This document shows, piece by piece, positions 63,460 through 64,000 of a DNA stretch of 64,000 nt. Origin of the DNA: Gracilaria gracilis (lineage: Eukaryota > Rhodophyta > Florideophyceae > Gracilariales > Gracilariaceae); assembly GCA_030374805.1 (NCBI GenBank), contig JARGSG010000258.1, forward strand, positions 62,001 through 126,000, in the 5' to 3' direction. How positions within the stretch are numbered: position 1 is the stretch's first letter; every line of letters begins with the position of its first letter. The notes beneath the pieces are model-generated. The model was not told where the DNA came from. It worked only from the letters and a program-made list of their open reading frames with translations, and searched no databases. Position numbers and translations under genes: made by a program.

Positions 63460-64000
63460 GAACCCAGCATTCAGGAAGATCATGGAAGGACGGAAAGGTG
63501 TTATGTACATATGCACTACGTGCTGAATTCGAACAATTGAGGACAAAGCCATAGCCACGGATATGGTCTCACAAGGACGGAGGTCTATCTTGCAACGGCA
63601 TTGCTAAAGTCATGAGTGAGCTGTTATGAGCGAGCTGTTATGAGCGAGCTGTCTGCGGCACGGTTTGATGATCAGCTCAAACTTGTGTTGCACGTGCACT
63701 CCTGTGTTGCAGTTTGGTTGACGGGTCCAAAGAGAGTTACCGTTATGTATGGACCAGTGGAGCAAACTTCCGCTCCCCATCTCAAGTGATTAAGAACGTC
63801 TTGGCAGTCCACCCAAGTTTATCGAGTGGCGTATGTATAGGGTGCTGATAAAGAAGGAGCGCCAACACGAAACTGAACAAATGAGTACTGTACACATGGG
63901 TGGCTGGGTAGCACTTCTCACCTATCCTTTTCCTGTTCTAGGATAGCGCTTACCTCATTACTTGTACTGCCAAGTGAACATGTTCCATGGAACATTCGAT

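Larger units (their letters stand above)
62349..64000 (+). repeat. Large dispersed repeat R7, copy 2, truncated by the window edge
   Basis: Colinear and highly similar to 46080-47712, including the foldback, the palindrome CGAACGGGACCGTTCG, the 11-mer and the degenerate frame. Confidence 0.92.

Noticed and set aside
1-64000. CRISPR arrays or bacterial operons
   Set aside because: No regularly spaced short repeats of that kind and no operon-style gene packing; gene spacing, TATA boxes and transposon types are eukaryotic.

Overview
The window is nuclear DNA from a eukaryote with mostly intronless genes, wide gene deserts, TATA boxes about 100-130 bp upstream of start codons, and many decayed eukaryotic DNA transposons (PIF/Harbinger, Tc1, piggyBac, hAT-like). 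The gene content (a secreted heparinase-like protein, glycine-rich and cysteine-rich secreted proteins, an NB-ARC protein with a WD40 sensor) fits a marine macroalga. A florideophyte red alga such as Chondrus is the best guess. This is an inference from architecture only; no species-diagnostic marker was seen.

Layout. 1-2.7 kb: a Harbinger transposase pseudogene cut by a Tc1 element that has IR/DR ends. 5.8-8.9 kb: a large secreted heparinase II/III-like protein with a 14-residue tandem repeat and an Arg/Trp-rich tail. 9-14 kb: dispersed repeats around a secreted protein gene (11.3-12.2 kb). 15-16 kb: a frameshifted secreted Cys-rich gene. 16-23.5 kb: repeats, a possible C2H2 zinc-finger fragment, and a 102-residue secreted Cys-rich protein. 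24.2-25.2 kb: a 329-residue protein of unknown family whose C-terminal half recurs as two pseudogenes at 46.5 and 62.8 kb, inside a duplicated 1.65-kb repeat. 25.5 kb: a hAT-type MITE. 26.1-27.4 kb: a membrane protein. 28-30.8 kb: a dead piggyBac-like element. 31.3 kb: a PPOX-fold flavoprotein behind a palindromic TATA region. 36.6-40.3 kb: an NB-ARC/WD40 gene with a frameshift at its P-loop, followed by a rearranged pseudogene fragment of the same gene. 42.3-45.0 kb: a 916-residue membrane protein. 48.1 kb: a glycine-rich secreted protein. 51.0 and 52.9 kb: two convergent relatives of the 11.3-kb gene. 55.8 kb: a galaxin-like tandem-repeat protein. 60.3 kb: another multi-pass membrane protein.

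Taken together, the live genes lean towards the cell surface and extracellular matrix: signal peptides, Cys or Gly repeats, a polysaccharide-active fold, plus an intracellular STAND/NLR-like sensor. The most interesting undescribed item is a secreted family sharing a CxxxxC core and a C-terminal CCxxC-x(11-12)-CCxxC module, with three members here. No operon-like arrangement is seen. Functional links between genes are inference only.
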